Positions 14,448-22,678 are shown, counted from the first letter of the stretch. The stretch is DNA of 30,251 bases from Fervidifonticultor_A tertius (GCA_031459235.1 JAVKIY010000036.1:1-30251); one strand, 5' to 3'. A program made the numbers and translations. Notes: a model not told the origin generated them from the sequence alone.

Positions 14448-15623
14448 CTAGCCGAGCAGCGCGAGCGCCGCGCCGCCGAGCGTCTTGGCGCCGATGACCA
14501 GCGCCTCCTCGTCGAAGTCGAAGCGCGGGTTGTGGTGGGCGCCATCTAGACCCCGGGCGCGGTTCTGCGACCCGACGACGAAGTAGCAGCCCGGCGCGCG
14601 CTGGAGGAAGTAAGCCACGTCGTCGCTGCCCGTGGTGGGCGCCATCTCGACCACCGATGCCGGCCCCACCACCCGCTCGGCCACCCGCCGGACCCGCTCG
14701 GCCACGGTCGCGTCGTTGACGACCGTCGGGCACCCCTCTCGCACGACCAGGGTCGCGCGTGTGCGCATCGCGCCCGCCACGCCGGTGGCGATCTCCTCCA
14801 CCCGGCGGAGCGTGTGCGCACGCACCTCCTCGGAGAACGCGCGCACCGTGCCGCGCATCTCCACGCGGTCGGGGATGATGTTGAACGCCGTGCCGGCGTG
14901 AATGGCGCCGATCGTGACGACCGCGGCGTGCAGGGGCGCGACCTCGCGGCTGACGACCGTCTGCAGCGCGCCGACGACCTGGGCCGCGGCCACGATCGGG
15001 TCGGCGGCCTGATGCGGGATCGCCCCGTGGCCGCCGCGGCCCTCGACGGTGAGCACGATCTCGTCCATGGAGGCGAAGGCCGGGCCGGCGCGCACCCCCA
15101 CGGTGCCGGTCGGGAGGTCGTTCCACAGGTGCAGGCCGAGGACCGCCTCCACGCGCGGCGCGTCCATGACACCTTCCTCCAGCATCGGCCGGGCGCCCGA
15201 GGCGATCTCCTCAGCGGGCTGGAACGCCACCACGACCGTGCCCGCCAGGTCCGCCCGGAGCGCGGCCAGCCCCTCGATCACGACCAGCGCCACGGCCGTG
15301 TGGCCGTCGTGGCCGCAGGCGTGCATGACGCCCGGGACCCGGCTGCGGTAGGGGACTTCGTTCATCTCCTCGATAGGCAGGGCATCCATGTCCGCGCGCA
15401 GCAGCACCGTGGGTCCGGGCCGGCCTCCCCGTAACACCCCCACCACCCCGGTCCGGGCCACGCCCGTTCGTACCTCAAGTCCCGCTGCCTGGAGCCGCAT
15501 GGCCACGATCCCAGCGGTCCGTTGCTCCTGGAACGCCATCTCCGGGTGCGCGTGCAGGTCGCGCCTGAGCGTCACCAGGTCGGGGCGGCGTCCGTCGAGA
15601 TATGCGAACATATGTTCGATCAT
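14448..15623 (-). CDS. M20 amidohydrolase (hippurate/N-acyl-amino-acid/IAA-amino-acid hydrolase type)
   Basis: A 391-residue cytosolic metallo-amidohydrolase of the M20D type. Motifs in order are RRDLHAHPEMAFQE (20-33), LLRADMDALPIEE (74-86), HACGHDGHTA (101-110, with metal ligands C103 and H105), FQPAEE (135-140 region, E138/E139) and the dimerisation-domain GRGGHGAIPHQA. This set marks aminoacylase-like enzymes that release amino acids from N-acyl or N-benzoyl conjugates, not dipeptidases. The ATG at 15623 was chosen from the family N-terminus and a GGAG five bases upstream. A terminator-like hairpin with TTTT sits immediately before that ribosome binding site. It is convergent with the HIT pair (10 bases between stops) and divergent from the ornithine cyclodeaminase-family gene. 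Confidence 0.94.
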   Translation of the reverse strand: MIEHMFAYLDGRRPDLVTLRRDLHAHPEMAFQEQRTAGIVAMRLQAAGLEVRTGVARTGVVGVLRGGRPGPTVLLRADMDALPIEEMNEVPYRSRVPGVMHACGHDGHTAVALVVIEGLAALRADLAGTVVVAFQPAEEIASGARPMLEEGVMDAPRVEAVLGLHLWNDLPTGTVGVRAGPAFASMDEIVLTVEGRGGHGAIPHQAADPIVAAAQVVGALQTVVSREVAPLHAAVVTIGAIHAGTAFNIIPDRVEMRGTVRAFSEEVRAHTLRRVEEIATGVAGAMRTRATLVVREGCPTVVNDATVAERVRRVAERVVGPASVVEMAPTTGSDDVAYFLQRAPGCYFVVGSQNRARGLDGAHHNPRFDFDEEALVIGAKTLGGAALALLG

Positions 15624-15632
15624 GGAGGCTCC

Positions 15633-15652
15633 AAAACCGGCCGCGCGGCCGG
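15633..15652 (-). terminator. Terminator-like hairpin in the M20 amidohydrolase leader
   Basis: On the minus strand CCGGCC-GCGC-GGCCGG (complement of 15637-15652, a 16-base perfect palindrome) is followed directly by TTTT (15633-15636). Two bases later comes the GGAG ribosome binding site and then the ATG at 15623. An intrinsic terminator placed here would stop transcription before the gene, as in attenuators and riboswitch expression platforms. I do not recognise an aptamer in the preceding 130 bases. Confidence 0.5.
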
Positions 15653-15785
15653 CCTTGGGGTACTCTCTTCCCCCGGTCGCAGGCGACGTCCTGCGTTGCG
15701 GCTGGAGGAAGCCCTCCGGAAGGCGCGGAACATGTACGGGCATTGAACGTCCCCAGTTTCCCTGAGAAGGCGGATTCGAGAGCGA

Positions 15786-16766
15786 ATGGCGCTGTGGCTC
15801 CGCGAAGATGACGTCGCGCGCCTGCTGCGAATGGACGACGTCATCGCGGCGGTGGAGAGCGGGTTTCGCGCGCTCGGCGAGGGCCGCGCGGTCAACACAC
15901 CTCGCACGCGCACGGTCACCGCGGCCGGCACGCTGCACGTCATGCACGCGGCGGTGCCCGACCTCGGCGTGATGGGCCTGAAGAGCTACGGCGTGACCCC
16001 GCACGGCGCGCGCTTCCTGGCGGTGCTCCACCGGCTGGAGGACGGCGAGATCGTCCTCGTTGCCGAGGCCGACCGCCTGGGCCAGATCCGCACCGGCGCG
16101 GCGAGCGGCGTGGCCACCCGCTACCTGGCCGCGCCCGAGGCCGGGTCGCTCGGCCTGATTGGCGCCGGCTGGCAGGCGCGGACGCAGGTCGAGGCGATCT
16201 GCCGCGTGCGCCCGGTGGCGCTGGTCAAGGTGTACAGCCGTACCCCGCAGCGGCGCGAGGCGTTCGCCGAGGAGATGATCACCGCGCTCGGCACCGAGGT
16301 GGTCGCGGTGGACCGCCCGGAGGACGCCGTCGACGGTGTGGCGATCGTGGCCGTGGCGACGAACGCGCGCACGCCAGTTTTGGCCGGGCGCTGGCTCGCG
16401 GCAGGCATACACGTGAACGCGGTCGGCTCCAACGCCCCCTCCCGCCAGGAGATCGACACCGAGGCCGTGCGCCGCGCCGACCGCATCGTCACCGATGCGC
16501 TCGATCAGGCGCGGGTCGAGTGTGGGGACCTCATCGCGGCTGCGCGCGAGGATTCGGCCATCTGGGAGCGTGTCGTCGAGCTCGGCGCGGTTGTCGCCGG
16601 CCGCGCGCCAGGACGCACGCGCGGCGAGGAGATCACGCTGTTCGAGTCGCAGGGCATCGCGCTCGAGGATGTCGTGACCCTGGAGTTGCTCTACCGCACC
16701 GCCCGGGCCGCGGGGGCCGGCGAAGAGATCGCGCTCTCGCGCGAGGCGCTCCGACCGCGGCGCTAA
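15786..16766 (+). CDS. Ornithine cyclodeaminase / mu-crystallin family protein
   Basis: A 326-residue NAD(P)-dependent enzyme of normal family length. The N-terminal substrate domain starts LWLREDDVARLLRMDDVIAA and has GLKSYG (64-69) and LGQIRTGAASGVATRYLA (98-115), the conserved substrate-binding stretch. The Rossmann fold follows with LGLIGAGWQARTQ (122-134). Members include ornithine cyclodeaminase (ornithine to proline and ammonia), alanine dehydrogenase and ketimine/pyrroline-2-carboxylate reductases. The sequence does not decide which. The ATG at 15786 is just upstream of the conserved N-terminus, with a purine-rich GAGAGCGA before it. pepA starts 34 bases downstream, which suggests use of amino acids from peptide turnover. 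Confidence 0.92.
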   Translation: MALWLREDDVARLLRMDDVIAAVESGFRALGEGRAVNTPRTRTVTAAGTLHVMHAAVPDLGVMGLKSYGVTPHGARFLAVLHRLEDGEIVLVAEADRLGQIRTGAASGVATRYLAAPEAGSLGLIGAGWQARTQVEAICRVRPVALVKVYSRTPQRREAFAEEMITALGTEVVAVDRPEDAVDGVAIVAVATNARTPVLAGRWLAAGIHVNAVGSNAPSRQEIDTEAVRRADRIVTDALDQARVECGDLIAAAREDSAIWERVVELGAVVAGRAPGRTRGEEITLFESQGIALEDVVTLELLYRTARAAGAGEEIALSREALRPRR

Positions 16767-16800
16767 GATCGATGCCACCCACCACCCAGGAGGACGCACC

Positions 16801-18288
16801 GTGACCGTCCGTGTGACCGTCGCCGATCCGATGGTGCACCGCTGCGACGTGCTCGCCGTCGGGGTGTTCGCCGCCCCCGGCCGCCTCGAGGGCCTGGCCG
16901 CGAAGCTGGACCAGGCGCTCGGCGGCGCACTCGCCAGGGCCCTGCACGACGAGAAGTTCACCGCCGAGCTGGGCAAGGTGTTCGTGCTCCACACGCTCGG
17001 CAAGCTGCCCGCCGCGCGCGTCGCGATCGTGGGCCTGGGGGACCGGGACGCGTTCACCATCGACCGCCTCCGCCTGGCTGCCGCCTCGGTCGCCCGCGCG
17101 GCACAGGACCGGCGTCTCAGCCGGCTCGCCCTGGCGCCGCTGCAGCACCGCGACTGGGAGCCAGCGGCGATCGCCGCCGCCCGCGCCGAGGGCGCGATCC
17201 TCGGCACGTACGCGTTCACCAAGTACCGCAAGGAGAAGAGCCACGGCGTGGATGTCGACCTGCTCGCGGCGAACCGCGCCGAGGCCACGGCGCTCGAGGC
17301 GGGCCGGCGGCGCGGCCAGGTGGTGGCCGAGGCGGTGAACTACGCGCGCGACCTGGTGAACGAGCCGCCTAACGTCCTCACGCCCGACGCGCTTGCCGGC
17401 GAGGCGCGCCGCGCGGCCCGGGGGACGAAGCTCAAGGTCCAGGTGTGGGGCCCGCAAGACCTCAAGAAGCGCGGGCTCGAGGTGATCCTGGCGGTCGGCG
17501 GCGCGAGCGCGCACACCCCGCGCCTGATCCTGATGGACTACGCGCCCGCGCGGCCGAGACGCACGATCGCGCTGGCCGGGAAGGGCGTGACGTTCGACAC
17601 CGGCGGGGTCGACCTGAAGACGCCCGAGGGCATGGCCACCATGAAGGAGGACATGTCCGGAGCAGCCGCGGTCCTCGCGACCATGCGCGCGCTGCCGCTG
17701 CTCCAGCCGGCGGTGCGCGTCACCGCCGCGATCGCCGCGGTCGAGAACGCCGTGGGCAGCCGCGCCATGCGTCCCGGCGACGTGGTGACCGCGGTCAACG
17801 GCACGACGATCGAGATCACGAACACCGACGCCGAGGGTCGGCTCATCCTGGCCGACGCGGTCGCGCACCTGGCGGCCGGGGGGCCCGACGAGATCATCGA
17901 CCTGGCCACGCTGACGGGCGCCGCCTCGGTCGCGCTCGGTCCCTACGCCGCGGCGGTCATGGGCAGCGACCAGGGCCTGGTGGACCGGCTGATCGGGGCC
18001 GGCGCGCGGGCGGGCGAGCGCCTCGTCCCCTTCCCCCTCTACGAGGAGTACCGCCGCGCCATGCGCAGCGACATCGCCGACATCAAGAACGCCGCCTCGC
18101 GCCACGGCGGGGCGCAGAAGGGCGCGGCGTTCATCGGTGAGTTCGCCGGCAAGGTGCCGTGGGCGCACGTCGACATCGCGCCGGTGGCGTTCCTCGACGG
18201 CGAGGAGGGCACCTCGCCCGTCCTGCCGCGCGGTGGCACCGGGTTCGGGGTCCGGACGCTGCTGGAGTACCTGGCGGGCCGGGGCTAG
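16801..18288 (+). CDS. pepA: Leucyl aminopeptidase (M17 family)
   Basis: A 495-residue cytosolic two-metal aminopeptidase that removes N-terminal residues from peptides. It has the N-terminal macro-like domain (1-170) and the catalytic domain (about 180-495). Active-site elements are GKGVTFDTGGVDLKT (260-274, with K261, D266, K273), MKEDMSGAAA (281-290, D284) and NTDAEGRLILADA (341-353, D343, E345, R347), the family signature. All expected metal ligands are present. The GTG at 16801 follows CAGGAGGA at about seven bases. The stop codon shares a CTAG with the stop of convergent pntB, so there is no space for a terminator between the two genes. It probably shares a transcript with the cyclodeaminase-family gene. 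Confidence 0.97.
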   Translation: MTVRVTVADPMVHRCDVLAVGVFAAPGRLEGLAAKLDQALGGALARALHDEKFTAELGKVFVLHTLGKLPAARVAIVGLGDRDAFTIDRLRLAAASVARAAQDRRLSRLALAPLQHRDWEPAAIAAARAEGAILGTYAFTKYRKEKSHGVDVDLLAANRAEATALEAGRRRGQVVAEAVNYARDLVNEPPNVLTPDALAGEARRAARGTKLKVQVWGPQDLKKRGLEVILAVGGASAHTPRLILMDYAPARPRRTIALAGKGVTFDTGGVDLKTPEGMATMKEDMSGAAAVLATMRALPLLQPAVRVTAAIAAVENAVGSRAMRPGDVVTAVNGTTIEITNTDAEGRLILADAVAHLAAGGPDEIIDLATLTGAASVALGPYAAAVMGSDQGLVDRLIGAGARAGERLVPFPLYEEYRRAMRSDIADIKNAASRHGGAQKGAAFIGEFAGKVPWAHVDIAPVAFLDGEEGTSPVLPRGGTGFGVRTLLEYLAGRG

Positions 18289-19673
18289 ACGTTCTTGAGC
18301 TCGTGCAGGATGCGGACGAGCGCGTCGCGGCCGTCCGCGAAGAACATCCGCGTCTTCGCCATGTAGAACAGGTCGTTGTCAACCCCCGCGAAGCCCGGGC
18401 TCAGGCTCCGCTTGATGACAATGACGTGGGCCGCCCGGTCCGCGTCGATGATCGGCATCCCGTACAGCGGGCTCGTGGGGTCGCTCCGCGCGGCCGGGTT
18501 GACGACGTCGTTGGCGCCCAGCACCAGCGCCACGTCCGTGCGCTCGAGCTCGGGGTTGATGTCCTCCATGTCCACGAGCCGGTCGTAGGGAATGTCGGCC
18601 TCGGCGAGCAGGACGTTCATGTGGCCCGGCATCCGGCCGGCGACCGGGTGAATCGCGAACGAGACCTGCACGCCGCGCGCTTCCAACGCGGTCATCAGGT
18701 CGCGCACCTCGTTCTGCGCGCGCGAGACGGCCAGGCCGTAGCCCGGCACGATGACCACGCGCCGCGCGTAGGCGAGCAGGATCGCGGCCTCGTCCGCCTG
18801 GATGGGCTGCGCGACGCGACCGGCGGCCGCGCCGGTGGCCTGTGCGGTGGCGCCGAAGGCGCCGAAGAGCACGTTGCCCACCGAGCGGTTCATCGCCCAG
18901 CACATGATCTGCGTGAGGAGCACGCCGGAGGACCCGACCAGCGCACCGCTCACGATGAGGACGTGGTTGTGCAGCACGAACCCGGCGCCGGCGGCCGCCA
19001 GGCCGGAGAAGGCGTTCAGCAGGGCGATCAGCACCGGCATGTCCGCGCCGCCGATCGGCAGGATGAACGTCGTGCCCAGCACGAGGGCCAGCCCGAGCAT
19101 CAGGTAGAAGGGCGCCGGTTGCGGCCCCACCGCCGCCGTGCGGGCCACCACGAACGCGGCGAGCAGCACGCTCGCCAGCAGCAGCGCCAGGTTGCCCGCC
19201 TGCTGGAGCGGGTAGGTGATCGGCCGGCCCGGCACCAGCTCCTGGAGCTTCGCGAACGCCATCACCGAGCCCGACAGGGTCACGGCGCCGACGACGGTCG
19301 TGAACATGACGCTGACGAGCACGTCGCCGCCGGCCTGTCCGGGCCGCAGCGTGCCGTACTCGGCCCAGGCCACCAGCATCGAGGCGCCGCCGCCGACACC
19401 GTTGAACAGCGCCACCATCTGGGGCATCGCGGTCATCGGTGCCCGCCGGGCCGCCACGGCGCCGATCGCCGAGCCCACCACCAGGCCGGCGAGGATGTAC
19501 TCGTACCGCACGATCTCCTGGTGGACGAGGGTGGCGACGATTGCGACCAGCATCCCCGTCGCGCCGACCAGGTTGCCCCGGCGGGCGGTGCGGGGCGAGC
19601 TCAGCCACTTGAGCGCGACGATGAACGCCGCGCCCGCGGCCAGGTAGGCCAGCTCGATGAGGACGAGCCTCAT
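18285..19673 (-). CDS. pntB: NAD(P) transhydrogenase subunit beta
   Basis: A 462-residue subunit of the proton-translocating transhydrogenase, which uses the proton gradient to reduce NADP+ with NADH. The membrane domain (dII) fills about the first 280 residues with around nine helices and includes IGAVAARRAPMTAMPQMVAL and FNGVGGGASMLVAW. The NADP-binding domain (dIII) follows, with VVIVPGYGLAVSRAQNEV and LVLGANDVVNPAA, the variant Rossmann motifs of this family, and DADRAAHVIVIKRSLSPGFAG. The ATG at 19673 overlaps the pntAB stop by four bases (ATGA), so translation is coupled. It is last of three genes and ends tail-to-tail with pepA. Confidence 0.97.
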   Translation of the reverse strand: MRLVLIELAYLAAGAAFIVALKWLSSPRTARRGNLVGATGMLVAIVATLVHQEIVRYEYILAGLVVGSAIGAVAARRAPMTAMPQMVALFNGVGGGASMLVAWAEYGTLRPGQAGGDVLVSVMFTTVVGAVTLSGSVMAFAKLQELVPGRPITYPLQQAGNLALLLASVLLAAFVVARTAAVGPQPAPFYLMLGLALVLGTTFILPIGGADMPVLIALLNAFSGLAAAGAGFVLHNHVLIVSGALVGSSGVLLTQIMCWAMNRSVGNVLFGAFGATAQATGAAAGRVAQPIQADEAAILLAYARRVVIVPGYGLAVSRAQNEVRDLMTALEARGVQVSFAIHPVAGRMPGHMNVLLAEADIPYDRLVDMEDINPELERTDVALVLGANDVVNPAARSDPTSPLYGMPIIDADRAAHVIVIKRSLSPGFAGVDNDLFYMAKTRMFFADGRDALVRILHELKNV

Positions 19674-19978
19674 GCGGGCGGACGCTTCCCGTCGCGGCCA
19701 GGCCCCTGCCTGAACATCTCGAGCATCCGATCGGTGACCATGAACCCGCCCACCACGTTGACCATGGCCAGCGTCACCGCCAGCACGCCGAGGATCGTGC
19801 GCAGCGGGTCCCCCGCCTCGCCCGCGATGAGGATCGCGCCGATCACCGAAATGCCGGAGATGGCGTTGGAGCCCGACATCAGCGGCGTGTGGAGCAGCCG
19901 CGGCACCTTCGAGATGACCTCGAGCCCCACGAAGGTGGCCAGGATGAAGATGTTCAGGGCGAACAGCAGCTCAGCCAT
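19670..19978 (-). CDS. pntAB: NAD(P) transhydrogenase subunit alpha, membrane part (alpha-2)
   Basis: A 102-residue membrane subunit that carries the three or four alpha-side helices of domain II. It is a separate gene in organisms with a split alpha subunit, such as Rhodospirillum rubrum and Thermus. Recognisable conserved text includes SKVPRLLHTPLMSGSNAISG (23-42) and VTLAMVNVVGGFMVTDRML (68-86). Length is normal for the split form. The ATG at 19978 lies three bases after the pntAA stop, and the stop overlaps the pntB start. In enterobacteria this segment is fused to the NAD-binding domain, so the split is a real organisational character here and not a frameshift. Confidence 0.96.
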   Translation of the reverse strand: MAELLFALNIFILATFVGLEVISKVPRLLHTPLMSGSNAISGISVIGAILIAGEAGDPLRTILGVLAVTLAMVNVVGGFMVTDRMLEMFRQGPGRDGKRPPA

Positions 19979-19981
19979 CGG

Positions 19982-21133
19982 TCACCGGATCCCCCGCGTG
20001 AGCGCCGCGGCCGCGGTCGCCCGGACGACCTCGCCGGCGCGCACGACGCAGCTCTCCGCCACGATCGGGTCGTTGGGGTTCGGCGCCAGCGCGCCATCGC
20101 GGACCATGTTGAGCAGAAAACTCGAGATCGTGCGCGCGTAGAGCCGGCTCGCCAGCGTGGGCATCATGGACGGGATGTTCACCGGCCCCATGATGGTGAC
20201 CCCGAGTCGCTCCACGGTCTTGCCCGGCTCCGTCCACTCGCAGTTGCCGCCCTGCTCACCGGCCAGGTCCACGATGACCGACCGGGGCTTCATCTGGGCC
20301 ACCATGTCCGCGGTAATGAGGACCGGCGCGCGGCGGCCCGGGACGAGGGCGGTGGTGATGACGATGTCGGCATCCCGCACGAACGCGGTCATCTGCTCGC
20401 GCTGGCGACGCTCCTGCTCCTCGCTCAGGCCGCGCGCGTACCCGCTCGCGTCCTGCTCGCTCTGGACGTCGATCGTCAGGAAGCGCGCGCCCAGGCTCTC
20501 GACCTCCTGCCGAACCTGTGGGCGCACGTCGAACGCAGAGACCACGGCGCCCAGCCGGCGGGCCGTGGCGATCGCCTGGAGCCCCGCCACGCCCACCCCG
20601 AGCACGAGCACCTTGGCGGGCGGGATGGTCCCCGCGGCGGTGGAGAGCATGGGGAAGAGCCAGCCGTACTGGTCCGCCGCGAGCAGCACCGCCTTGTACC
20701 CGGCCAGCGTACTCATCGCCGAGCGGGCATCCATCGGCTGCGCGCGGCTGATGCGCGGAATGAGGTCCATGCTGTAGTAACTGAGGCCGCGCGCCGCCGC
20801 GCGAGCGACCAGGTCGGGATCGTCGTCGGGCACGAACAGGCTGACCACCGTGGCGCCCGAAGGCAGCAGGTCCGCCTCGTGCGCGCCGTCGGGTGTCACC
20901 TGCAGCCGGCGGACCTTCAGGATCACGTCGGACTGGCCGTAGAGCACGGCGGGGTCGGGGAGGATGCGGGCCCCGACGTCCGCGTACTCCCGCGTCGTGT
21001 GGAACGCCGCCTCGCCCGCGCCGGCCTCGACCTGCACCTCGAGCCCGGCCTTGATCAGCCGGTCAATGGCGGCCGGCACCAGCGCCACGCGGCGCTCGCC
21101 CGGCGCGATCTCGCGCGGCACGCCGACCTTCAC
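19982..21133 (-). CDS. pntAA: NAD(P) transhydrogenase subunit alpha, NAD-binding part (alpha-1)
   Basis: A 383-residue soluble domain I that binds NAD(H), related to alanine dehydrogenase. It starts MKVGVPREIAPGERRVALVP. The RQD loop is seen as RISRAQPMD with R127, Q132 and D135, the same numbering as the R. rubrum protein, which supports the GTG at 21133. The Rossmann motif VLVLGVGVAGLQAIATARRL spans about 175-194, and GNCEWTEPGKT and GPVNIPSMMP follow. A strong GGGAGGGGAGG precedes the start. A 12-base palindrome (GCCCGGCCGGGC, 21155-21166) lies in the upstream leader. It is first gene of the pntAA-pntAB-pntB operon. No separate promoter is clearly visible in the 114 bases to the previous gene. 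Confidence 0.97.
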   Translation of the reverse strand: MKVGVPREIAPGERRVALVPAAIDRLIKAGLEVQVEAGAGEAAFHTTREYADVGARILPDPAVLYGQSDVILKVRRLQVTPDGAHEADLLPSGATVVSLFVPDDDPDLVARAAARGLSYYSMDLIPRISRAQPMDARSAMSTLAGYKAVLLAADQYGWLFPMLSTAAGTIPPAKVLVLGVGVAGLQAIATARRLGAVVSAFDVRPQVRQEVESLGARFLTIDVQSEQDASGYARGLSEEQERRQREQMTAFVRDADIVITTALVPGRRAPVLITADMVAQMKPRSVIVDLAGEQGGNCEWTEPGKTVERLGVTIMGPVNIPSMMPTLASRLYARTISSFLLNMVRDGALAPNPNDPIVAESCVVRAGEVVRATAAAALTRGIR

Positions 21134-21247
21134 GCGCCTCCCCTCCCTGCCCCGGCCCGGCCGGGCACCTCTTCCCCACGGTAGCCGGAATCCTGCGCGC
21201 GGGCCATCAGGCGACTGCCCGATCTGCCGCCGCCGGGCCGCGGGGGG

Positions 21248-21913
21248 CTAGACGGGCGCCCAGATCTCCTGCCGGGCAGGCAGGGTCGCGGGAGTCACAG
21301 CGAACGTCGCGCCGACGCGGCGGACGCCCGGCCGGCCCCGAAGGAAGTCGTCCAGCGTGCCGATGGGCCACGACGCGTTGGCCTCGGTCTTGAAGTGCAT
21401 CGGGACGACCACCCGCGGCGAAAGTTGCTCGATCACGCGGGCCGCCTCCGCCGGGCCGATGGTGTAGTGGCCGCCCACCGGCACGAGCAGGACGTCCACC
21501 CGGCCGATCGCGCGGACCTGCGCGTCGTCGAGGACGTGGCCGAGATCGCCCAGGTGGACCACCCGCAGCCCCTCGGCCTCGAAGATCGTGATGGTGTTCT
21601 TGCCCCGGGCGGCGCCTTGCTGATCGTCGTGATAGCAGGGCACACCGGTGATGCGCACAGGCCCGAGCCGGACGTCCAGCGCCGCGTGGCGCGCGCCCCC
21701 GTCCGAAAGCCCCCGGATGATCTTCGGCGACCCGCCGCACAGGGCGACGTTGTTGTGGTCGAAGTGCTCGTGGCTGACCACGACGGCGTCGGGGGCGACC
21801 GCGGGCCGCGGGTGGCCGATGTCGTCGTTGAACGGGTCGATGACGATCGTCGTCCCGTCCGCGATCAGGCTGAACATCGAGTGCCCATGGTAGCGCACCT
21901 CCACCCCGCTCAC
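21248..21913 (-). CDS. Metallo-beta-lactamase-fold hydrolase (UPF0173/UlaG-like)
   Basis: A 221-residue single-domain MBL-fold protein. It begins VEVRYHGHSMFSLIADGTTIVIDP, the opening of the YtkL/UPF0173/UlaG-like group. It carries the metal-site motif SHEHFDHNN (H48, H50, D52, H53), a later GVPCYHD, and HLGDLGH and PMHFKTE farther on, which supply further ligands. Enzymes of this group act on small molecules such as lactones or phosphodiesters. The substrate here is unknown. The GTG at 21913 overlaps the aquaporin stop (GTGA) and has GGAGGGGAG directly upstream. Earlier in-frame codons lie inside the aquaporin gene. Coupling to the aquaporin suggests a shared role, but nothing in the sequence identifies it. 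Confidence 0.9.
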   Translation of the reverse strand: MSGVEVRYHGHSMFSLIADGTTIVIDPFNDDIGHPRPAVAPDAVVVSHEHFDHNNVALCGGSPKIIRGLSDGGARHAALDVRLGPVRITGVPCYHDDQQGAARGKNTITIFEAEGLRVVHLGDLGHVLDDAQVRAIGRVDVLLVPVGGHYTIGPAEAARVIEQLSPRVVVPMHFKTEANASWPIGTLDDFLRGRPGVRRVGATFAVTPATLPARQEIWAPV

Positions 21914-22605
21914 CTCCCCTCCACGTCCCCGGCCGGACCGAGGACGCCGGTGTAGATCCAGCCGGCCAGCACACCGCCCAGCAGCGGGCCGACCCAGTAC
22001 ACGGCCTGATTCGCCCACGCCCCGGCGAACAGCGCCGGCCCGAAGGCCCGGGCCGGGTTCATCGCGGCCCCGGTCAGCGCGCCGCCGGCCAGGATGTCCA
22101 TGGTGATGACCAGGCCGATGAACAGCCCGCCCGCCGCGCGCGGTCCGCGCGCGTCCACCGCGGTCCCGAACACGGCGAACACGAGGAAGAACGTCAGGAT
22201 GGCCTCGACGATGATGCCGGTGCCCGGCGAGAGGCCGGCGGCCAGCGCGGGCGTGCCGAGCGCGGCGGCGGTGCGGACGGTCTCAGGGAACGCCGCGGTC
22301 AGGAAGAACGCCGCGAGCGAGGCGCCCGCGAGCTGCGCGAGGGCGTAGGTCGCGCCGGTCCCCGCGGGCATGCGGCCGGTGGCCACGAACGCCGCGGTCA
22401 CCGCCGGGTTCAGGTGACCGCCGGAGACGTGGCCGGTCGCCGAGACCATGGTGGCGATGGCCAGGCCGTGCGCCAGCGCGATCCCCGTGATCCCGACGCG
22501 CCCACCGGTCATGGCGTCCGCGAGGATCGAGCCGGCACCCATGAAGACGAGGGCGAAGGTGCCGATCAGCTCCGCCACCGCGGCCTTCCACGTCGGCTGC
22601 ATCAT
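21910..22605 (-). CDS. Aquaporin (MIP family) with TIP-like selectivity residues
   Basis: A 231-residue channel with six helices and both NPA boxes: GGHLNPAVT (62-70) and AAMNPARAFGPAL (180-192). By alignment to AqpZ, the aromatic/arginine filter positions are H46 (helix 2, LAHGLA), I171 (helix 5, DILAGG), A180 (loop E) and R186. AqpZ has Phe-His-Thr-Arg and GlpF has Trp-Gly-Phe-Arg. His-Ile-Ala-Arg is the pattern of plant tonoplast intrinsic proteins, some of which pass urea or ammonia as well as water. The family is certain; the wider permeability is inference. The ATG at 22605 (ATG ATG) follows CAGGAGGTGGGAG. It is divergent from the deaminase-like gene and coupled to the MBL-fold gene. 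Confidence 0.94.
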   Translation of the reverse strand: MMQPTWKAAVAELIGTFALVFMGAGSILADAMTGGRVGITGIALAHGLAIATMVSATGHVSGGHLNPAVTAAFVATGRMPAGTGATYALAQLAGASLAAFFLTAAFPETVRTAAALGTPALAAGLSPGTGIIVEAILTFFLVFAVFGTAVDARGPRAAGGLFIGLVITMDILAGGALTGAAMNPARAFGPALFAGAWANQAVYWVGPLLGGVLAGWIYTGVLGPAGDVEGR

Positions 22606-22662
22606 CTCCCACCTCCTGGTCACGATGGGCTTTGGCGTCGAGCGGCCGGCGTTCCTGCCGCG

Positions 22663-22671
22663 TGCTAGAAT
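22663..22671 (+). promoter_or_regulatory. Extended -10 promoter element for the deaminase-like gene
   Basis: TGCTAGAAT: a TGn extension and TAGAAT (22666-22671, five of six). Transcription would begin at about 22678-22679, at or next to the GTG start at 22679, implying a leaderless mRNA. No convincing -35 is present. Confidence 0.5.
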
Positions 22672-22678
22672 GGGCGCC

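Noticed and set aside
12172..14451. Plus-strand open frame overlapping HIT and the orphan membrane gene
   Set aside because: A different frame of HIT carries the histidine triad. This frame has only GC-driven composition.
15605..15618. Perfect 14-base palindrome CGAACATATGTTCG considered as an operator
   Set aside because: It lies within the first codons of the M20 gene and encodes conserved-looking residues. It could bind a regulator, but there is no second copy or other support.
14448..17288. Upstream extension of the M20 amidohydrolase frame beyond 15623
   Set aside because: Sequence beyond 15623 is antisense to the cyclodeaminase and pepA genes. The family N-terminus and ribosome binding site fix the start at 15623.
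18159..20141. Plus-strand open frame of 660 codons
   Set aside because: It is the complement of pntB and pntAB, which are unmistakable.
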